From positions 4,558,501 to 4,622,500 of the forward strand of contig NZ_CP077094.1 in the NCBI RefSeq assembly GCF_014269025.2: a stretch of 64,000 bases of DNA. Direction: 5' to 3'. The notes beneath the pieces were generated by a model. That model was given only the letters and a program-made list of their open reading frames with translations. It searched no databases and was not told the origin of the DNA. Within the stretch, counting starts at the first letter, position 1. The number at the start of each line of letters is the position of its first letter. Source of the DNA: Pseudomonas promysalinigenes. Lineage in GTDB: Bacteria > Pseudomonadota > Gammaproteobacteria > Pseudomonadales > Pseudomonadaceae. Both the position numbers and the translations under genes were made by a program. Of the stretch, positions 39,286-49,740 are shown piece by piece.

Positions 39286-40119
39286 TCAGAGCTTCATCAC
39301 CAGCATGCCTGCCAGGACCAGCCCGCAAGCTAGGAGTCTTGGCCCGCCAAAAGGTTCTTTGAGATAGCGCATACCCATCAGCACCACCAGGATCACACTT
39401 ACCTCGCGAAGCGCCGCGGCCTCGGCCACCGAGCCCAGGTGCATGGCCCACAGCACCAGCGCATAGCTGAACAACACGCAAAAACCCACCGCCAGCCCCA
39501 GGCGCCATTGGGTACGCCAGAACAGCACGAATGGCGCACGCCGCGCGACGCTGGCGAGCAAGGGAAATGGCCAGGCACTGAGCAGCGTCAGCCATACCAG
39601 GTAATCCCAGGGTTGCCCCCACAGCCGCACCGCCTGGCCGTCGAGCCAGGTATAGCAACCGATACACAGACCGATCAACGCCACCACCGGCAGCATCGAC
39701 CACGGCAACCGTTCGCCACCCCCGCCTTGCCACAACAGGCAAGCCATACCGCAGGGGATAAGCATGATGCCGATGATCTGCTGCTGGCTGAGCGACTCAC
39801 CGGCCACTGCCAGGGTCAACCCCAGCACTACCAATGGCGACAAACCTCGCATCAGAGGATAGACCAACCCAAGGTCGCCAACCCGATATGCCTTGATCAA
39901 CAAAAAGCGGTACAACTGCTCGGCCAGCGCCGACGCCAGCAGCCATGGCCATACCGCAGCAGGGGGGAATTGGCTGAAGGGTACTGCGCACACGGCGAAA
40001 GCCAGCGCTACCGTGTCCATGCTGGCGATGACCAGCAGGCGTTCGCCGCTGAACTTGATCAGGGTGTTCCAGGCCGCGTGCAGCATGGCGGCGACCAGTA
40101 CCAGGGATGTTGCCAGCAC
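39286..40119 (-). CDS. EamA/DMT-family transporter
   Basis: A 277-residue protein of about ten membrane helices in two EamA repeats, opening VLATSLVLVAAMLHAAWNTL, which is the typical start of the drug/metabolite transporter superfamily. The substrate is unknown. GTG 40119 has AAGGAA about 8 bases upstream; the frame extends to 40188 without a ribosome binding site. It lies 21 bp from the MAPEG gene on the same strand, so both may be one unit. Confidence 0.83.
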   Translation of the reverse strand: MLATSLVLVAAMLHAAWNTLIKFSGERLLVIASMDTVALAFAVCAVPFSQFPPAAVWPWLLASALAEQLYRFLLIKAYRVGDLGLVYPLMRGLSPLVVLGLTLAVAGESLSQQQIIGIMLIPCGMACLLWQGGGGERLPWSMLPVVALIGLCIGCYTWLDGQAVRLWGQPWDYLVWLTLLSAWPFPLLASVARRAPFVLFWRTQWRLGLAVGFCVLFSYALVLWAMHLGSVAEAAALREVSVILVVLMGMRYLKEPFGGPRLLACGLVLAGMLVMKL

Positions 40120-40490
40120 GCGAACGGTTCCTTGCCTTGGGTTTGAGTGAAATGGCTCAATTCGCCGTCGGCTAATAATGGCCATCATCGGCAGCGAGCG
40201 AAACGAAAAAGCGCTTCAGCGCAGCGGGCTTGATTTGAGCGCATCAGTTGCGCGCAGAGATTGCCACTTCAAAGCGCTGGCCCAGATGAACGTCCGTTCA
40301 TTTGCTCAGCATCCTCCGAAAACCGAAACAACGCACAACGCTTCAACGTTGCGGGCGCTCCAAGATGTTTCGCCTTGCGGCCACTCCAACGCTGATTAAA
40401 CCCTGTTCACTTACCCGCTAGCGCACCTGCACTGGGCTACATTCAGTTTGCAAAGCCCGACAACATACGCCACTTGAAGGAAATGCTGAC
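40120..40490. other. Gene-free 371-bp interval
   Basis: No open frame with a start and ribosome binding site stands out. CTACATT at about 40434-40440 resembles a sigma-S -10 element and could serve the small exported protein at 40491. Short GCGC-rich inverted bits (AGCGCTTCAGCGC) near 40210 are too weak to name. Confidence 0.4.
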
Positions 40491-40721
40491 ATGATCAAGA
40501 AAATGGTTGCTGCGCTTGCTATCGCCTTGGCCACCCTCACGACGGTGTCCATGGCGCAGGCAGAAGGCGAGGTGGCAAAGGGTGTGCGCCATGACGTGCG
40601 CGAAGTGGACAAGGGGGTCACTCATGACCGCAAAGAAATCGACAAAGGCGCCAAGCACTTGGACAAAGAACGCCACAAAGCAGACAAGCACATCGACAAG
40701 ACGGTGAAGAAAGACTTGTAA
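40491..40721 (+). CDS. Small exported protein with four 11-residue repeats
   Basis: A 76-residue protein: signal peptide MIKKMVAALAIALATLTTVSMAQA, then an extremely hydrophilic mature chain of about 52 residues. After EGEV it divides into 11-mers: AKGVRHDVREV, DKGVTHDRKEI, DKGAKHLDKER, HKADKHIDKTV, then KKDL. Lys, Asp and His dominate, and every unit has a His. An 11-residue period is typical of hydrophilic right-handed coiled or LEA-like chains. GAAGG lies 10 bases before the ATG. I do not recognise a named family; periplasmic stress or metal binding are possible roles. Confidence 0.78.
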   Translation: MIKKMVAALAIALATLTTVSMAQAEGEVAKGVRHDVREVDKGVTHDRKEIDKGAKHLDKERHKADKHIDKTVKKDL

Positions 40722-40864
40722 ACGATCGATGGTTCACTGACCAACCCGTGTCATCGAGGGTCGAGCCGCCAGGCACGGCCCTCTGGCAACCTCGCAGTCA
40801 GGACGTTGTCTACCTGCGCAGTCGAAAAGTGTGTCCCCACACCCTTACCCGACCATCAAAGAAC

Positions 40865-40883
40865 TACCCGAGTCATTCGGGTA
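40865..40883 (+). promoter_or_regulatory. Small hairpin in the antiporter leader
   Basis: TACCCGA, loop GTCAT, TCGGGTA lies 33 bases before the antiporter start. The 40722-40915 interval holds no gene I can support. A role is unproven. Confidence 0.3.
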
Positions 40884-40915
40884 ACGACTTGGAAGCCACT
40901 GTCACAGGAATTGGG

Positions 40916-42151
40916 ATGCTTGAATTAGTAGCCGCGTTTATCTGCCTTACCACCCTTCTCACCTACGTGAATTACCGCTTCATCGGCCTGCCACCGGCCA
41001 TCGGCGTGATGGTCACCGCACTGCTGTTCTCTCTGATACTGCAAGGGCTGAGCCTGATCGGCTTTCCTGGCCTGGAGGAACGCGTCGAAGGGCTGATGAA
41101 CCAGATCGACTTCAACGACCTGCTGATGCACTGGATGCTGGCATTCCTGCTGTTTGCCGGTGCGCTGCACGTGAACCTCAGCGACCTGCGCAGCTACCGC
41201 TGGCCGATTGGGCTGTTGGCCACCCTGGGTGTGCTGATTGCCACGGTAGTGATCGGCTACCTGGCACACTGGGTATTCGGCATGTTCGGCTGGCAGGTGC
41301 CACTGATCTATTGCCTGCTGTTCGGCGCGCTGATCTCCCCGACCGACCCCATCGCCGTGCTGGGCGCGCTGCGTACCGCCAACGCCCCTAAGCCTCTGAA
41401 GACCACCATCGTCGGTGAGTCCCTGTTCAACGACGGTACCGCTGTTGTGGTGTTCACCGTGCTATTGGGCATCATCCAACTGGGAGAAACGCCGAGCATA
41501 CCCGACACCGCCATCCTGTTCGCCCGCGAGGCCATCGGGGGTGCGCTGTTCGGCGGCCTGATCGGCTACGCAACCTACCGCATGATCAAAAGCGTCGAGC
41601 AGTACCAGGTCGAGGTCATGCTGACCCTGGCGCTGGTGATCGGCGGCTCGGCCATGTGCTATGAGCTGCACGTTTCGGCACCGATCGCCATGGTGGTCGC
41701 GGGTCTGATCATCGGTAACCTGGGGCGCAACCTGGCGATGAACGACATGACCCGCCGCTACATGGACGGTTTCTGGGAACTGATCGACGACATGCTCAAT
41801 GCGCTGCTGTTCGCCCTGATCGGCCTTGAGCTGTTGCTGTTGCCGTTCAACTGGCTGCACCTGGCAGCGGGCGCAGTGCTGGCAGTGGCGGTACTGCTGT
41901 CGCGTCTGCTGACCGTAGCGCCGGCGATCGTGCTGTTGCGCCGCTGGCGGCCAGTGCCCAAAGGCACTGTCCGCGTTCTGACCTGGGGCGGGCTGCGCGG
42001 CGGGGTGTCGGTTGCCTTGGCGCTGTCGCTGCCATTGGGTGAAGAGCGTGACCTGCTGCTGTCGATCACCTACATCGTGGTGCTGTCGTCGATCCTGGTG
42101 CAGGGTTTGAGCATCGGCCGAGTGGTGCGCAAGGTCAGCGCCCAGCCGTGA
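40916..42151 (+). CDS. Na+/H+ antiporter, CPA1/NhaP family
   Basis: A 411-residue inner-membrane antiporter with about 12 helices. The ion site is shown by ALISPTDPIAVLGAL (TD of the unwound helix) and GESLFNDGTAVVVF (ND motif), both diagnostic for CPA1 exchangers; the C-terminal LTWGGLRGGVSVALALSLP is also characteristic. It probably exports Na+ or K+ in exchange for protons. ATG 40916 has AGGAA about 6 bases upstream; the frame runs open to 40748 without support. Confidence 0.9.
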   Translation: MLELVAAFICLTTLLTYVNYRFIGLPPAIGVMVTALLFSLILQGLSLIGFPGLEERVEGLMNQIDFNDLLMHWMLAFLLFAGALHVNLSDLRSYRWPIGLLATLGVLIATVVIGYLAHWVFGMFGWQVPLIYCLLFGALISPTDPIAVLGALRTANAPKPLKTTIVGESLFNDGTAVVVFTVLLGIIQLGETPSIPDTAILFAREAIGGALFGGLIGYATYRMIKSVEQYQVEVMLTLALVIGGSAMCYELHVSAPIAMVVAGLIIGNLGRNLAMNDMTRRYMDGFWELIDDMLNALLFALIGLELLLLPFNWLHLAAGAVLAVAVLLSRLLTVAPAIVLLRRWRPVPKGTVRVLTWGGLRGGVSVALALSLPLGEERDLLLSITYIVVLSSILVQGLSIGRVVRKVSAQP

Positions 42152-42153
42152 GC

Positions 42154-42183
42154 AAGGCGGGGCTGCTGGGCAGCCCCGCCTTT
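42154..42183. terminator. Bidirectional Rho-independent terminator
   Basis: A perfect 12-bp stem AAGGCGGGGCTG/CAGCCCCGCCTT with a CTGGG loop separates the convergent antiporter and thioesterase genes. Confidence 0.85.
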
Positions 42184-42584
42184 CACTCCACCGTAGAGTC
42201 CGGGAACTGGTCCTGGACGTATTTGATCTCGGTACACCCGTGGGGCGCCGGCAAGCCATCCTCACCCAGGTTCACGAAGACCATGCGGTCAACCGTGAGA
42301 ATGCTCTTGCGGGTGATCTTGTTGCGCACTTCACAGCGAAGGGTGATCGAGGTACGGCCAAACTCGGTGGCCGTGATGCCCAGTTCGATGATGTCGCCCT
42401 GGCGCGAAGCACTGACGAAGTTGATCTCCGACATGTACTTGGTGACCACGCGCTGGTTGCCCAATTGGACGATGGCGTAGATCGCCGCTTCCTCGTCGAT
42501 CCAGCGCAGCAGGCTGCCACCGAACAGGGTGCCGTTGGGGTTGAGGTCTTCAGGTTTAACCCATTTACGAGTGTGAAAGTTCAT
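42183..42584 (-). CDS. Acyl-CoA thioesterase, YciA-like hotdog fold
   Basis: A 133-residue hotdog protein. The catalytic-loop signature is NPNGTLFGGSLLRWIDEEAA (about residues 16-35, with the Asp of the YciA/BFIT group), followed by ISFVSASRQGDIIELG-type wording. It should hydrolyse acyl-CoA thioesters; chain-length preference cannot be read. Monocistronic and divergent from the ahcY promoter region. Confidence 0.87.
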   Translation of the reverse strand: MNFHTRKWVKPEDLNPNGTLFGGSLLRWIDEEAAIYAIVQLGNQRVVTKYMSEINFVSASRQGDIIELGITATEFGRTSITLRCEVRNKITRKSILTVDRMVFVNLGEDGLPAPHGCTEIKYVQDQFPDSTVE

Positions 42585-42687
42585 CTGTACTCCTGACCTG
42601 CTTGGCTAACGTGAAGTCATGATGGCAGAGCGGCCGCCAGCGCTCCATCGAACATCGACTATCGTCGCGATTAATCGACAGAAAACC

Positions 42688-42717
42688 TTGGGTGTGGCAC
42701 CCCGCCACGGCTATAAT
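42688..42717 (+). promoter_or_regulatory. Promoter of the ahcY-metF unit
   Basis: TTGGGT (42688-42693) and TATAAT (42712-42717) stand 18 bp apart about 50 bases before the riboswitch. Transcription would begin near 42724. A palindrome-like stretch (42654-42680, TCGACTATCG and CGATTAATCGA) lies just upstream. Confidence 0.6.
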
Positions 42718-42765
42718 CGCTGCCGATTCTCATGGCTGCCCGCAGTGGCGGCCATCCCGCCACCC

Positions 42766-44291
<1,526 letters not shown>

Positions 44292-44341
44292 GCGGCATGT
44301 TTGAAGCCAGCCGCTTCAACGCCGGAACCTGAACGATGCCC

Positions 44342-44374
44342 AAGCCAGATCGGCCATCACCGATCTGGCTTTTA
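44342..44374 (+). terminator. Hairpin between ahcY and metF
   Basis: AAGCCAGATCGG and its exact complement enclose CCATCA, with a following TTTT. It looks like a Rho-independent terminator with a short U-tract and could lower metF expression relative to ahcY. Confidence 0.75.
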
Positions 44375-44417
44375 CTTGCAGCTTGCTGCTTGAGGCACGC
44401 TGCTCGAGGAACGCCAG

Positions 44418-45263
44418 ATGTCCCAAGAACGCCGTTACAGTTTCGAATTCTTCCCAACCAAGACCGATGCCGGCCATGAAAAGCTGATGGGCGTTGCCCG
44501 CCAGTTGGCCGCGTACAATCCGGACTTCTTCTCCTGCACCTACGGTGCGGGTGGGTCCACGCGCGATCGCACGCTCAACACCGTGCTGCAATTGGAAAAT
44601 GAAGTGAAAGTCCCGGCAGCACCGCACCTGTCGTGCGTCGGCGACACCAAGGACGAGTTGCGCACTCTGCTGGCCGAGTACAAGGCTGCTGGCATCAAAC
44701 GCATCGTAGCCCTGCGTGGCGACCTGCCGTCGGGCATGGGCATGGCCAGTGGCGAACTCCGTTATGCCAGCGACCTGGTGGAGTTCATTCGCCAGGAAAC
44801 CGGCGACCACTTCCACCTGGAAGTCGCTGCCTACCCCGAAATGCACCCGCAAGCGCGCAACTTCGAGGTGGACCTGGGCAACTTCGTGCACAAGGTCAAG
44901 GCCGGGGCCGATAGCGCCATCACCCAATATTTCTTCAACGCCGACAGCTACTTCTACTTCGTCGAGCGTGCGCAGAAGCTGGGTGTGGACATACCGGTGG
45001 TGCCCGGCATCATGCCGATCACCAACTACAGCAAACTGGCGCGCTTCTCCGACGCCTGCGGCGCCGAGATTCCACGCTGGATCCGCAAGCAACTGGAAGC
45101 CTACGCTGACGATATCGCGAGCATTCAGGCCTTCGGCGAGGAAGTCATCACCCGTATGTGCGAGCAACTGCTGCAAGGCGGCGCACCGGGGCTGCATTTC
45201 TATACCCTCAACCAGGCCGAAGCGAGCCTGGCGATATGGAACAACCTGAAGCTGCCACGCTGA
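44418..45263 (+). CDS. metF: 5,10-methylenetetrahydrofolate reductase
   Basis: A 281-residue FAD enzyme producing 5-methyl-THF for methionine synthesis. It shows SFEFFPTKTDAGHEKL at the N-terminus (catalytic Glu), FFSCTYGAGGSTRDRT, ALRGDLPSG, and TQYFFNADSYFYFVE. Length is close to E. coli MetF (296). GAGGA precedes ATG 44418. It lies 126 bp after ahcY and is followed by its own terminator; SAH-riboswitch control probably extends to it by read-through. Confidence 0.96.
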   Translation: MSQERRYSFEFFPTKTDAGHEKLMGVARQLAAYNPDFFSCTYGAGGSTRDRTLNTVLQLENEVKVPAAPHLSCVGDTKDELRTLLAEYKAAGIKRIVALRGDLPSGMGMASGELRYASDLVEFIRQETGDHFHLEVAAYPEMHPQARNFEVDLGNFVHKVKAGADSAITQYFFNADSYFYFVERAQKLGVDIPVVPGIMPITNYSKLARFSDACGAEIPRWIRKQLEAYADDIASIQAFGEEVITRMCEQLLQGGAPGLHFYTLNQAEASLAIWNNLKLPR

Positions 45264-45296
45264 AATTTCTTGGCATGATCAGGTGCTGAAACCGTC

Positions 45297-45333
45297 AAGG
45301 CTTTGGTCGTAGACTAAGGCCTTGTTTATTTTT
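45297..45333 (+). terminator. Rho-independent terminator of metF
   Basis: A 12-bp stem (45297-45308 with 45312-45323, two G-U type pairs) is followed by GTTTATTTTT. Confidence 0.8.
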
Positions 45334-45356
45334 GGCTCTGACAGGTGTCGTCTGTA

Positions 45357-46433
45357 ATGCAACATTTCCTGCCATCACGTCCTCAACTCGTGTACCTGGC
45401 CTTCGGCCCGGCCACCTATCATCAGGAAGCCTGCTTCAGCATCGTCAGCGCCCTCGCGCACCTGCCGAGCATCGCCGACCCGGCCATCGACATCCACGTC
45501 TATACCGACAACGCCGAGCCCTACGGCAAACTGCCGGTAACCGTTCATCTGCTCGACGAAGCGACTCGCACGGCCTGGAACCAGCCCCATGGCTATCATT
45601 TCCGCAGCAAGCATGTGCTGATGCGCCAGGTATTGCAGCAGTACCCTCAAGCTGTGCTGATAGACACCGACACCTTTTTCCGCAAGTCGCCCCTGCAACT
45701 GTTCCAGCGGGTCAAGCCTGGCACCCTGCTGTGCAACAGCATCGACGCGCGCTATGGTCACAACCCGCAATGCCTGCTGTACACCAACCTGCTCGACATT
45801 CTTAAGTCCCGCGGTTTGGCCGATACCCAGATGTCGTTGATCAACTCAGGCGTCATTGGCCTGTGCGCCGAAGACGCCCAGGTGCTGGACCGCTCCATCG
45901 CCATGATGGACGAGTTCTATCCGCTGGCGCGCACGGCCTACACCCTTGAGGAGTTCTGCCTGGCGGTTGCTGCCTACCGCAACCTGGAGCTGGCCGAATG
46001 CACCGATGTCATTCACCACTACTGGAGCCGCAAGGCGCAGTTTCGCGCCAAGATTCAGGCCTGGTTGCGCAAACACGGTGATGATCCACTGGGCGCGGCG
46101 GCGCTCGCCGATGTGGCATTGGTCAACGACCAACTCCCACGCCCGCCAACACTGCAACGCCTGGGCTACAAGGCCTTGAGCCTGACCATGCCCAGCCGCG
46201 AGCGTCAGTTCGTGCGTGAGCTGCTATATGGCTGCTACCCCTACCCCAACGAGTTCGATCGCGCCTGCGCCTCAGCCTGGTGGGACAAGGCACTGGAAAA
46301 CCTCAACGAACGCTGCGGCGGTATCGATCCCGAGCAACTGCGCCAATGCCTGCGTCACCCAAGCCTGCGCCTGTCCCTGGGTAGCAGACGCAAAGACGTC
46401 GAGGCGCACTTGCTGCGCTCCCGCCAGCGCTGA
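45357..46433 (+). CDS. Glycosyltransferase-like protein with DxD motif
   Basis: A 358-residue soluble protein. The first 120 residues resemble a nucleotide-sugar transferase fold: LVYLAFGPATYHQEA, HVYTDNAEPY, then AVLIDTDTFFRKSP with a DxD metal motif at about residue 100, and LINSGVIGL, all as in GT8-like enzymes. The C-terminal 150 residues are unassigned. The start is uncertain: ATG 45357 (AGG 11 bases upstream) or GTG 45345. No other polysaccharide gene is adjacent, so the acceptor is unknown. Confidence 0.7.
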   Translation: MQHFLPSRPQLVYLAFGPATYHQEACFSIVSALAHLPSIADPAIDIHVYTDNAEPYGKLPVTVHLLDEATRTAWNQPHGYHFRSKHVLMRQVLQQYPQAVLIDTDTFFRKSPLQLFQRVKPGTLLCNSIDARYGHNPQCLLYTNLLDILKSRGLADTQMSLINSGVIGLCAEDAQVLDRSIAMMDEFYPLARTAYTLEEFCLAVAAYRNLELAECTDVIHHYWSRKAQFRAKIQAWLRKHGDDPLGAAALADVALVNDQLPRPPTLQRLGYKALSLTMPSRERQFVRELLYGCYPYPNEFDRACASAWWDKALENLNERCGGIDPEQLRQCLRHPSLRLSLGSRRKDVEAHLLRSRQR

Positions 46434-46498
46434 TGGCTAACTACAAGGGGCTTGCAGCGTCACTGGCTTTGCCCCTGCTGAGCGCGTAATCTCGCGCC

Positions 46499-47287
46499 AT
46501 GCGCTACGCTGTCCGATTGCTGTGCATAATGCTGCTCGCCTGCCTGAGCCCTTTGGCGCTGGCCGAACGGCTGCGCCTGGTCAGCGACGACTGGGCGCCC
46601 TATGTGTATCTCGAGCAGGGCCAGGCCAAAGGCATCGATTACGAAGTCACTACGCAGGTGTTCCGCCGGCTGGGTGTCGAAGTGGACTGGCAGTTCATGC
46701 CTTGGAAGCGCTGCCTGGCGATGGTGGAACAGGGCTTGACCGACGGCGTGATGGATATCTTCCGGGTTGAGTCACGTGAGGCTTTTTTGGTCTACCCCGA
46801 AGAACCTATGTCCCATGTCGAATTCGTGCTGTTCCAAGACCGAAACCGCCCCCATGCAGTCACCCACCTCGGTGACCTGGCGGGCCTTAGCGTTGGTATC
46901 TCGTCGGGCTACACCTACGGCAAAGCCTTCAGCGAGTCTTCGGCGTTCAAACGCGAATCCGCGCCAACCCATGAAGCCAATTTCGGCAAGCTCATACGCG
47001 CGCGCGTAGACCTGGTGGTCACTGATCGCTTGGTTGGGCGCTATCTGCGCCGTCAACTTGGCCTGGAACAGCAGGTGGAGGAATTGCCCCTGGTGATAAG
47101 CCGTCAGGCTCAGTACCTGGGTTTGACCCGAACCCCGGAGCACCAATTATTGGCTCAGGCATTCACCGAAGAATTACGCCGTTTCAAGCAGGAGCGCGCC
47201 TATACGGCGATTATCGAGCGTTATACCGGCGGCTCCGCAAGCCCGTCTGACGCCGTTGAGCAGCACGAACACAGCATGCCGCGTTAG
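46499..47287 (+). CDS. Periplasmic solute-binding protein (SBP_bac_3 family), orphan
   Basis: A 262-residue secreted protein: signal peptide [22 protein letters not shown], mature start [20 protein letters not shown], then the family-3 wording [25 protein letters not shown]. No permease or ATPase is near. It is the second such orphan in the window; the two share layout but are clearly diverged. It may act as a sensor-type binding protein or supply a distant transporter. Confidence 0.82.
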   Translation: MRYAVRLLCIMLLACLSPLALAERLRLVSDDWAPYVYLEQGQAKGIDYEVTTQVFRRLGVEVDWQFMPWKRCLAMVEQGLTDGVMDIFRVESREAFLVYPEEPMSHVEFVLFQDRNRPHAVTHLGDLAGLSVGISSGYTYGKAFSESSAFKRESAPTHEANFGKLIRARVDLVVTDRLVGRYLRRQLGLEQQVEELPLVISRQAQYLGLTRTPEHQLLAQAFTEELRRFKQERAYTAIIERYTGGSASPSDAVEQHEHSMPR

Positions 47288-47293
47288 CTCTGT

Positions 47294-47299
47294 TATACT
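47294..47299 (+). promoter_or_regulatory. Candidate -10 box of rhlE2
   Basis: TATACT lies just after the binding-protein stop, about 205 bases before the rhlE2 ATG; no good -35 is visible. If used, the helicase mRNA would have a leader of about 200 bases. Confidence 0.35.
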
Positions 47300-47505
47300 C
47301 GGGCCTTCCCGCCCGGCTCACGCCCGGACGCTCGGCCTTGCAACAGGCATCCCGATCGGTACTGACGCCCATTCGCGTCCACCCGCCGCTTCCCGGATGT
47401 GCAGTGAAAGCCCAGCTGGACCGGACGCGATCGCATCCCTTCGATGCCCGTCGCGCCAGGCAGAATATCCCAACGGGCCCAGCCCCCACGAGAACAGGAT
47501 TGCCC

Positions 47506-49413
47506 ATGTCCTTTGCTTCCCTCGGTCTCTCCGAGGCACTTGTCCGCGCTATCGAGGCAGCGGGCTACACCCAGCCGACCCCGGTGCAACAGCGGGCCAT
47601 TCCCGCCGTGTTGCAGGGCCGCGACCTGATGGTTGCCGCTCAGACTGGTACTGGTAAAACCGGCGGTTTCGCCTTGCCGATCCTCGAGCGTCTGTTCCCG
47701 GCCGGCCACCCCGACAAATCCCAGCGTCACGGCCCGCGTCAACCGCGCGTATTGGTCCTGACGCCGACCCGCGAACTGGCTGCGCAGGTACACGACAGCT
47801 TCAAGGTGTACGCTCGCGACCTGCCACTGGTCAGCGCCTGCATCTTCGGCGGCGTCGGCATGAACCCGCAGATCCAAGCCATTGCCAAGGGCGTGGACGT
47901 GCTGGTCGCCTGCCCGGGGCGCCTGCTCGACCTGGCCGGTCAGGGCAAGGTGGACCTGGCGCATGTGGAAATCCTGGTGCTGGACGAAGCCGACCGTATG
48001 CTCGACATGGGCTTTATCCATGACGTGAAGAAGGTCCTCGCCCGGTTGCCGGCCAAACGCCAGAACCTGCTGTTCTCGGCGACCTTCTCCAAAGACATCA
48101 CCGACCTGGCCGACAAGCTCCTGCACAACCCGGAGCGCATCGAAGTCACACCGCCAAACACCACCGTCGAGCGCATCGAGCAGCGCGTCTATCGCCTGCC
48201 AGCCAGCCACAAGCGCGCCCTGTTGGCCCACCTGATCACGCTGGGTGCCTGGGAGCAGGTCCTGGTGTTCACCCGCACCAAGCATGGCGCCAACCGCCTG
48301 GCCGAGTATCTGGAAAAGCACGGCCTGACCGCCGCCGCGATCCACGGCAACAAGAGCCAGAACGCCCGCACCAAAGCGCTGGCCGACTTCAAGGCCAATA
48401 GTGTGCGGGTGCTGGTAGCCACCGACATTGCCGCCCGCGGCCTGGACATCGACCAACTGCCCCATGTGGTCAACTTCGAGCTGCCCAACGTCGAGGAAGA
48501 TTACGTGCACCGCATTGGCCGGACTGGCCGTGCCGGGCGTTCGGGCGAGGCCATTTCCATGGTCGCGCCAGATGAAGAGAAGCTGCTCAAAAGCATCGAG
48601 CGGGTCACCAAGCAGAGGATCCCCGATGGCGATCTGATGGGCTTCGATGCCAGCCAAGTAGAGGCCGAAAAGCCAGAGGCGCGTGAGCGCCAGCAGAACA
48701 GCGGCCGCGGCGGGCGCAATCAACAAGCCCGTGGAGACGGCGGCAAAGACGCCAACGGTGGCCGCAAGGACAAGGGCAAGGACAAAGGCAAGGCCAAGCA
48801 GCAGGCAGCGGACAAGCCTGCCGACAAGGAAAAGTCTGGCGACAGACAACCACGCAAGCCACGTGACAAGAAGCCGCGCCAGCAGCAACAGGCAAGCGCT
48901 ACCCCGGTCCCGAAAGTCCCGGCCGACCGTGATCCGGAAGAGTTTCTGGACGACGAGATCGACAATTTCGGTAACCGTGCCGATTACGTAAGCCCATACC
49001 AGAACGGCAAAGGTCAAGGTCGCAACCGCCGCCCAGGTGGTGCCGCTCAAGGCACGGGCCAGAGCCAAGGCAGCCAGCGCGGCAACAATGGCACTGGCCA
49101 GGCACGTAATAATGGTGGCCAGGGCCGCAATGCCGGCGGGCAGGGTCGTAACGGCAGCGCTGACAAGCGCCCACGTAACAACAATGCCGGTGGTGGTCGT
49201 CGCGACGGCAATGGCGGTGGTCGTAACCGTTCGGCAGGCCGTGAGGATGCATCGCGCCAGGAGCCGGCGGTACGTAGTACCCGCGAGCAGCACCAGCCGG
49301 TGATCATTCGCAAGGAATCCAAGCTCGATCGTTACCCTACGCCCGAGCAACTGGACGACCTGCCAAGCCGCCCTCGAAGTGAGCGACCAGCGCTGCTGAC
49401 CCGCAAGGGCTGA
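47506..49413 (+). CDS. rhlE: DEAD-box RNA helicase, RhlE2 type
   Basis: A 635-residue RhlE-family helicase. Core (about 1-385): Q motif [13 protein letters not shown], Walker [26 protein letters not shown] (usual TPGR has Cys here), DEAD in [16 protein letters not shown] in [27 protein letters not shown] tail of about 250 residues is rich in Lys, Gln, Arg, Gly and Asn ([22 protein letters not shown]), the unstructured RNA-binding extension known from P. aeruginosa RhlE2, which acts in RNA decay with RNase E. ATG 47506; the frame to 47338 is leader. Confidence 0.9.
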   Translation: MSFASLGLSEALVRAIEAAGYTQPTPVQQRAIPAVLQGRDLMVAAQTGTGKTGGFALPILERLFPAGHPDKSQRHGPRQPRVLVLTPTRELAAQVHDSFKVYARDLPLVSACIFGGVGMNPQIQAIAKGVDVLVACPGRLLDLAGQGKVDLAHVEILVLDEADRMLDMGFIHDVKKVLARLPAKRQNLLFSATFSKDITDLADKLLHNPERIEVTPPNTTVERIEQRVYRLPASHKRALLAHLITLGAWEQVLVFTRTKHGANRLAEYLEKHGLTAAAIHGNKSQNARTKALADFKANSVRVLVATDIAARGLDIDQLPHVVNFELPNVEEDYVHRIGRTGRAGRSGEAISMVAPDEEKLLKSIERVTKQRIPDGDLMGFDASQVEAEKPEARERQQNSGRGGRNQQARGDGGKDANGGRKDKGKDKGKAKQQAADKPADKEKSGDRQPRKPRDKKPRQQQQASATPVPKVPADRDPEEFLDDEIDNFGNRADYVSPYQNGKGQGRNRRPGGAAQGTGQSQGSQRGNNGTGQARNNGGQGRNAGGQGRNGSADKRPRNNNAGGGRRDGNGGGRNRSAGREDASRQEPAVRSTREQHQPVIIRKESKLDRYPTPEQLDDLPSRPRSERPALLTRKG

Positions 49414-49740
49414 GCCGTAGGCACAACGCCGCCCTTCGGCTGATGCCAGTCAGTTAAGTCCATTAGGGCTGCTTTGCAGCCCTTCGCGGGTAAACCCGCT
49501 TCTACAGGTCTGTGCTGGCATCATGGCCGGCGCAGTCACTGTATGCCCACTGGCGGCTGGTTTTGCGCCTCTCACGAAAAACCCGCTCTTACAGGTTCTG
49601 CGCCGGAATCAGGGCCGGCGCAGAACCTGTAAGAGCGGGTTTACCCGCGAAGGGCCGCAACGTCGCCCCAATAGATAGCCTGAAACATCAACTGATTGGC
49701 AGGAGCTATTGAGGCGGCGCTTTCATTGCCTGGGCAAATC
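49414..49740. repeat. REP cluster with a perfect 28-bp inverted repeat
   Basis: This 327-bp gene-free stretch contains a single REP at 49485-49508 (CGCGGGTAAACCCGCTTC) and a pair in which 49579-49606 is the exact complement of 49615-49642 (28 bp, loop of 8). The pair includes the core AAACCCGCTCTTACAGG. It lies between the convergent rhlE2 and yceI genes and should fold into a very stable hairpin in either transcript. Confidence 0.85.

Noticed and set aside
40172..40490. A 73-codon plus-strand frame (40178-40399) in the gene-free interval
   Set aside because: No ribosome binding site, no recognisable fold, and poor codon pattern; it overlaps the upstream region of the EamA gene.
47293..49350. 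A 685-codon open frame antisense to rhlE2, partly hydrophobic
   Set aside because: Apparent membrane helices come from reading the Lys/Gly/Asn-rich helicase tail backwards; no start signal.
49485..49660. Repeated short motifs that could suggest a CRISPR array
   Set aside because: Copies are inverted REP cores of unequal spacing, with no regular spacers and no cas genes.
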